From Gemmatimonas phototrophica (GTDB lineage Bacteria > Gemmatimonadota > Gemmatimonadetes > Longimicrobiales > Gaopeijiaceae): 9,511 nucleotides of DNA. Position 1 is the stretch's first letter, and every line of letters begins with the position of its first letter. The stretch lies in contig CAMCNM010000058.1 of assembly GCA_945876015.1 (NCBI GenBank), positions 1 to 9,511 of the forward strand, in the 5' to 3' direction. Below are positions 6,661 to 9,511 of the stretch, in pieces. A program made the translations under genes and the position numbers. The notes under the pieces are model-generated. The model was not told where the DNA came from. It saw only the letters and a program-made list of their open reading frames with translations, and did no database searches.

Positions 6661-6912
6661 GGCGTCTCCGCAGTGCTTGAGGTTGGCATGCATCTCACGG
6701 AATCCTTCGGCCGCCTCCCGAACGTCGGCGGGGAAGTCCGCGAACTCCTGCACCTGCCGGATCTCGATCACCTGAGGGTGGAGCCCGTCCAGGGCGAGCA
6801 GAACGCCGGCCTTCTGCAGGGACTCATTGTACTTCATCATCGCGGCCACCGCCTTCGCGTCCGGTGCGGCCGTCTCGTATCCCTTCGGGATCATGAGCAT
6901 CATGAAACGCAT
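6133..6912 (-). CDS. YCII (DGPF) remnant fused in frame to membrane-anchored SRPBCC protein
   Basis: One open frame of 259 codons joins two things. Residues 1-46 match the N-terminal half of a YCII/DGPF protein (MRFMMLMIPKGYET, then MMKYNESLQKAG and LLALDGLHP). Residues 48-80 match the C-terminal end of the same family (VIEIRQVQEFADFP). About 57 residues between them, including the DGPF motif, are missing compared with the neighbouring copy. Next come a hydrophobic anchor (about 86-107, TILAVVAALIGGVLVVAA) and an SRPBCC/polyketide-cyclase-like fold to residue 259 (STTIKAPPDRVYPLIEDF, WSPWEKLDPGM, GAVYEWDGN, then a C-terminal helix). SRPBCC proteins bind hydrophobic ligands; the ligand here is unknown. 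ATG 6912 lies 34 bases after the upstream DGPF stop. An internal GTG 6660 can start the SRPBCC part alone. The truncated YCII half probably cannot fold normally. Confidence 0.8.
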   Translation of the reverse strand: MRFMMLMIPKGYETAAPDAKAVAAMMKYNESLQKAGVLLALDGLHPQVIEIRQVQEFADFPADVREAAEGFREMHANLKHCGDAVFVTILAVVAALIGGVLVVAAMRPNTFSVQRSTTIKAPPDRVYPLIEDFYNWATWSPWEKLDPGMRKTFGGATRGKGAVYEWDGNNKAGAGRMEITATAAPHRLTIALDFTRPFRSSNTTAITLDPKSDSTMITWAMHGPQPFASKLFGLFVNMDTLIGKDFEQGLANIKAIAEQ

Positions 6913-6946
6913 GGTCGAGGTCTCTCGGGTGGAGGTGGAGTAGCCG

Positions 6947-7372
6947 CTACCTCTTCGCGGCGATCTGGGCCCGGAGGCGATCTTCCTGCGCGCGCAGCTC
7001 CGGAGTGAACTCCTCCCCGAAGTCCTCGTTCTCGAAGACCTGCCGGATCTCGATCTCGGACTCGCCGGGAATCGGATTGGGGCAGCGCCGGACCCACTCA
7101 ATCGCTTCCCCCTTCGACTTCACCTGCCAGATCCAGAAGCCCGCGATCAGCTCCTTGGTCTCGCTGAAGGGACCGTCCACCACGGTGCGATTCCTCCCGG
7201 AGAAGCGGACGCGCGCGCCCTTCGAGCTCGGCTGCGGTCCCTCGCCGGCCAGCATGATGCCCGCCTTCACCAGCTCTTCGTTGTACGCGCCCATCGCCGC
7301 GAGGAGCTTCTCGTCGGGCATGATGCCGGCTTCGGAATACTCGGTCGCCTTTACGATCACCATGAAGCGCAT
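6947..7372 (-). CDS. YCII-related (DGPF) domain protein
   Basis: This is a complete 141-residue member of the YCII/DGPF family: a ferredoxin-like alpha-beta fold starting MRFMVIVKATEYSEAG, with helix LAAMGAYNEELVKAGIML, the name motif DGPF at 66-69, the strand FWIWQVKSK, helix EAIEWVRRCP and the ending IEIRQVFENEDFGEEFTPE. The family has no settled biochemical function, although YciI-type relatives have a proposed enzymatic role. Its close linkage to ECF42 sigma factors is well known, and it is likely a target or partner of the sigma factor here. ATG 7372 has a strong AAGGAG (complement of 7380-7385) seven bases upstream. The next gene, the truncated DGPF copy, starts 34 bases downstream. The C-terminus is charged (RAQEDRLRAQIAAKR). 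Confidence 0.95.
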   Translation of the reverse strand: MRFMVIVKATEYSEAGIMPDEKLLAAMGAYNEELVKAGIMLAGEGPQPSSKGARVRFSGRNRTVVDGPFSETKELIAGFWIWQVKSKGEAIEWVRRCPNPIPGESEIEIRQVFENEDFGEEFTPELRAQEDRLRAQIAAKR

Positions 7373-7379
7373 CGGTCCT

Positions 7380-7385
7380 CTCCTT
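7380..7385 (-). promoter_or_regulatory. Ribosome-binding site of the DGPF gene
   Basis: The minus strand reads AAGGAG here, seven bases before ATG 7372. It is one of the two best Shine-Dalgarno sequences in the window and settles the start of the DGPF gene. Confidence 0.8.
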
Positions 7386-7420
7386 CCGTCCTGGTGGTGG
7401 GTCAGGCCTCCTGCCCGGCG

Positions 7421-8288
7421 CTACTCCTGCGTCGAACGATCCGGCGCGAACTCGACACCGGTTCGGCCGGGCTGCGCTTCGATGCTCCTTTCGACGAACT
7501 TGGGCTCCTGCATGAGCTCGGCCAGGGCGGCGAACTCCGGGGTGGGCCCGCGCCAGCGAAGCTCCTCGACATCCCGGAACAACGGTGCGTCGGTTCTCAG
7601 CGTGGCCAGCCGCTTGAACAGGAGAGCCAGCTCGTGGTTCTCCTCGAGGATCGAGGGGGGGGAACGCCTCGATGCTGCCGTGTTGCCGCAGCAGACGGGC
7701 CGCCGTGACCGCGCCGATGCCGGGCATGCCTGGGTAGCCGTCGGACGCGTCGCCCACGAGTGCGAGGTAGTCCGGTATCTGCGCCGGCTCGACCCCGAAC
7801 TTGTCGCGCACGCCCTGCGCGTCGCGTACCGCCTTGCTGCGACCGTCAACCTGCACTACGCGATCGTCCCGGACGCACTGCGCCAGATCCTTGTCGGGTG
7901 TCCAGATGCAGACCTTCTCGACGCGCTCGTCCGGCTCAGCGAGATGTGCGGCGGAGGCGAGACCGTCGTCGGCCTCGAGCTCGACCATCGGCCACACCGC
8001 GCCGCCCATCGCCGCCAACGCGTCCTCGAGCGGACGGAACTGCCGATGGAGCGCGCCCTCCAGTCCTTCGCCGGTCTTGTAACCAGGCCAGAGGTCGTTG
8101 CGGAACGACTCGATGACATGGTCGGTGGCCACGCCGACGTGAGTTGCCCCGGTCTCCACCATCTGCAACACTGTACGGAGCACGCCCGCGACCGCTCAGT
8201 ACGGCGCATCCTTGCCCTCGGTGAACCGGCGGAGGCCGTAGAAGTGGCGAAACAGCTCGTAGGTGCCGTCGAGCAGATGTACGATCAT
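7421..8288 (-). pseudogene. 5'-3' exonuclease (FEN/PIN-like, PolI N-domain type) broken by nonsense codon and frameshift
   Basis: From ATG 8288 the minus strand reads MIVHLLDGTYELFRHFYG to codon 30. Then comes TGA (8196-8198), then the same frame continues AVAGVLRTVLQMVETG through the nuclease core. Acidic metal ligands of the FEN family are present: D7, E105-D107-D108 (ELEADD), D132 and D134 (TPDKD), D180 and D183 (GDASDG). So are the DNA-contacting R63/K71 and a helix-3-turn-helix (YPGMPGIGAVTAARLL). After IEAFPP the frame is lost in a run of eight G (7655-7662 on the plus strand). Dropping one base restores SILEENHELALLFKRLATLR and the normal end at TAG 7421-7423, giving about 288 residues, the family length. 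An ORF restarting at GTG 8183 would lack D7. It heads the DGPF/ECF42 gene run. Sequencing error could explain one lesion, but two suggest recent decay. Such stand-alone exonucleases process flap or replication intermediates. Confidence 0.85.
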
Positions 8289-8426
8289 GCGGCAGTATAC
8301 GCGCCAAGCGGCTGGATCGGCGTGTGGCTGGATGGAAAGCCGGATTGGACCGAGCTTGCGGACCTGGTGACCGACGCCTATCGGCTGGTGGCCCCCAAGG
8401 AACTTCTCAGCCTGCTGGAGGAGTGA
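8277..8426 (+). pseudogene. C-terminal fragment resembling MmcQ/YjbR-like protein
   Basis: This frame ends with TGA 8424-8426 and encodes about 45 credible residues, from YAPSGWIGVWLDGKPDW to AYRLVAPKELLSLLEE. The pattern GWxGVxLD...DW...AYRLVAPK resembles the end of MmcQ/YjbR-type proteins, a small family with a CyaY-like fold and unclear function that is normally about 110-130 residues. The rest of such a protein is absent: upstream of about 8289 the same DNA is the start of the exonuclease gene on the other strand. The first ATG in frame (8277) precedes the recognisable part and overlaps the exonuclease start. I read it as a gene remnant cut at a rearrangement joint. It could also be a tiny independent gene. 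It ends directly before the cyclophilin gene and supplies that gene's ribosome-binding site. Confidence 0.5.
8417..8423 (+). promoter_or_regulatory. Ribosome-binding site of the cyclophilin lipoprotein gene
   Basis: GGAGGAG lies five bases before GTG 8429, an ideal spacing. It favours GTG 8429 over the in-frame GTG 8423, which overlaps the site itself. The site is built into the last codons of the MmcQ/YjbR-like fragment, which hints that the two were once translationally coupled. Confidence 0.75.
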
Positions 8427-8428
8427 AC

Positions 8429-9103
8429 GTGAAGAAGCGAGTGCCGATGATCGTGGCTCTTCTCGCCCTCGTGGCGACGGTGTCCGCGTGCGCGAAGCCG
8501 GTGTCTTTGCTGGACGTGGCCAATCCCCGGTTCGCGGCGGTGGCCCCGGACTCGTTCGACGTGGAGATGGTGACGACCAAGGGGACGTTGACGGTGCGGG
8601 TTCGGAGGGACTGGTCGCCCCGCGGCGCGGACCGATTCCACTCCCTGGTGCGCGAGCATTTCTTCGAGGAGGTTGCGTTCCACCGCGTCATCGCGGGGTT
8701 CGTGGCTCAGTTCGGTATCCACGGTGACTCCGCCGTCGCTCGGACGTGGGCCGAGAGGGAGCGGCGAATCCAGGACGACAGTGTGCGCACGGCGAATCGG
8801 CGCGGAACGCTCTCGTTCGCCGCCGCCGGTCCGAACACGCGCTCGACGCAGATGTTCTTCAACCTCGAGAACAACTCGGTCGGTCTCGACACCTATGGAG
8901 GCTTCGGCTTTGCGCCGATTGGGCAGGTGACGGCCGGCCTCGAGATCCTGGACCGCCTCTATGCGGACTACTCGTCGGGTCGCCCGGCCCCGGAGGGTCC
9001 GAGTCAGGACTCGATCCAGGCACGCGGCAACGAGTATCTGCTTCGGAAGTTTCCCCAGCTCGACTACATCAAGTCCGCTCGCGTAGCGCGGAAGTGGGAC
9101 TGA
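8429..9103 (+). CDS. Cyclophilin-type peptidyl-prolyl cis-trans isomerase, predicted lipoprotein
   Basis: The 224-residue product has a lipoprotein signal: KKR, a hydrophobic core (MIVALLALVATV) and the lipobox VSAC with the lipidated cysteine at position 21. The following residue is Ala, not the Asp that retains lipoproteins at the inner membrane, so outer-membrane or periplasmic placement is likely in a diderm host. The cyclophilin domain spans about residues 43-180, with FHRVIAGFVAQFG (85-97, catalytic R86), the NTRSTQMFFNL segment (136-146) and FAPIGQVTAGLEILDRL. It would isomerise X-Pro bonds during folding of exported proteins. It is divergent: the canonical GGD after the core helix is QFGIHGD, and a tail of about 45 residues (ending LDYIKSARVARKWD) follows the domain. 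GTG 8429 is set by the GGAGGAG upstream. It ends 10 bases before the GNAT gene. Confidence 0.93.
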   Translation: MKKRVPMIVALLALVATVSACAKPVSLLDVANPRFAAVAPDSFDVEMVTTKGTLTVRVRRDWSPRGADRFHSLVREHFFEEVAFHRVIAGFVAQFGIHGDSAVARTWAERERRIQDDSVRTANRRGTLSFAAAGPNTRSTQMFFNLENNSVGLDTYGGFGFAPIGQVTAGLEILDRLYADYSSGRPAPEGPSQDSIQARGNEYLLRKFPQLDYIKSARVARKWD

Positions 9104-9113
9104 GCGTGGGCAC

Positions 9114-9511
9114 GTGACACCACGGACCCGGATCGTCGAGGCCGACCTCGACCGGGCGGATCACAGGGACGACGTCCTCGCGCTGACGGCCGCCTACGGT
9201 GCGGACGAGATGGGGACCGATGCGCCGCTGCCCGACGATGTGCTGGGAAGGTTGATCGAAGGTCTCCGGGCACATCCCGCGAAGGTGTTGCTGCTCGCGT
9301 ACGATCCGGACGGGGGGGAGGCGCGGGCGATCGGGTTGGCGACGTGCTTCATCGGGTTCTCGACGTTCTACGCACGCCCGCTGATCAATATCCACGACCT
9401 GAGCGTCCTCGACGGTCATCGCGGTAAGGGAATCGGACGTGAGCTGCTGCGCGCGGTGGAAGAAAAGGCGCGGGCGCTGAAGTGCTGCAAGGTCACGCTC
9501 GAGGTCCATCA
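9114..9511 (+). CDS. GNAT-family N-acetyltransferase, 3' end outside window
   Basis: The frame opens at GTG 9114, ten bases after the cyclophilin stop, and stays open to the window end, giving 132 residues with no stop. Residues 93-108 (IHDLSVLDGHRGKGIG) contain the acetyl-CoA pyrophosphate-binding R-G-K-G-I-G loop at the start of the GNAT core helix (RELLRAVEEKARAL), followed by the next strand KVTLEVH. GNAT enzymes transfer acetyl groups from acetyl-CoA to amines of antibiotics, polyamines, amino acids or proteins; the substrate cannot be told here. The N-terminal region includes a strand pair (KVLLLAYD, AIGLATCFIGF) typical of the fold. The start has only a weak ribosome-binding site, so an internal start or coupling to the cyclophilin gene is possible. 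Confidence 0.88.
   Translation, partial: MTPRTRIVEADLDRADHRDDVLALTAAYGADEMGTDAPLPDDVLGRLIEGLRAHPAKVLLLAYDPDGGEARAIGLATCFIGFSTFYARPLINIHDLSVLDGHRGKGIGRELLRAVEEKARALKCCKVTLEVH

Noticed and set aside
6913..7101. Upstream extension of the fused YCII-SRPBCC frame to 7101
   Set aside because: The added 63 residues are Ser/Arg-rich shadow translation of the preceding DGPF gene. ATG 6912 matches the family start MRFMMLMIPKG.
8196..8198. TGA as a selenocysteine codon in the exonuclease
   Set aside because: The family has glycine, not cysteine, at this place, no catalytic role is known there, and no SECIS-like hairpin was apparent just downstream. A nonsense change or sequence error is simpler.
7005..8426. 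A 473-codon open frame on the plus strand across the DGPF and exonuclease region
   Set aside because: It is the antisense of well-supported minus-strand genes with clear family motifs. Only its last 45 or so codons resemble a protein family, and these are annotated separately as a fragment.
9069..9509. A 146-codon minus-strand open frame at the right edge
   Set aside because: It lies opposite the GNAT gene, whose acetyl-CoA loop and core strands are clear.

Overview
The window is high-GC (roughly two-thirds G+C) bacterial chromosomal DNA. Genes are tightly packed, most third codon positions are G or C, and GTG/TTG starts are common. The methylerythritol-phosphate enzyme IspH, an ECF sigma factor and a lipobox cyclophilin point to a bacterium, probably with two membranes. 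I cannot fix the phylum from sequence alone; the gene styles recall environmental lineages such as Gemmatimonadota or Eisenbacteria, but that is an impression. No rRNA, tRNA, CRISPR array, insertion sequence or phage gene was recognised.

Left part (1-4553). The window opens inside a dihydrolipoamide dehydrogenase gene. Overlapping its stop is a MarR-type regulator with no ordinary start codon. The regulator converges on a minus-strand long-form ispH, and their two stop codons share the palindrome CTAG. A short divergent region separates ispH from an FxsA-type membrane protein, followed by an M42 metallo-aminopeptidase. Directly after the M42 stop codon, in the same frame and again without an ordinary start codon, lies a segment encoding four hydrophobic helices. 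A second small membrane protein (two helices) follows from 4563; its 3' end is unclear because the frame stays open antisense to the next gene.

Middle part (4818-8288, all minus strand). In transcription order this reads: a broken 5'-3' exonuclease, a complete YCII/DGPF protein, a YCII remnant fused to a membrane-anchored SRPBCC protein, and an ECF42-type sigma factor with a C-terminal TPR-like extension. Linkage of ECF42 sigma factors to DGPF proteins is a known theme; SRPBCC proteins are also plausible partners. Two details stand out. The exonuclease carries an in-frame TGA at codon 31 plus a one-base frameshift in an 8-G run. The second DGPF copy has lost about 57 internal residues, including the DGPF motif, and reads straight into the SRPBCC gene.

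Right part (8277-9511, plus strand). A short piece resembling only the C-terminal end of an MmcQ/YjbR-like protein abuts the exonuclease start. It is followed by a cyclophilin-type peptidyl-prolyl isomerase lipoprotein and a GNAT acetyltransferase cut by the window end.

The most useful second looks are the doubly broken exonuclease, the DGPF-SRPBCC fusion, the four-helix segment after the M42 stop, and the probable rearrangement joint near 8289. I see no confident sign of a wholly new system; the ECF42/DGPF/SRPBCC cluster is the best candidate for a functional unit with incompletely known biology.
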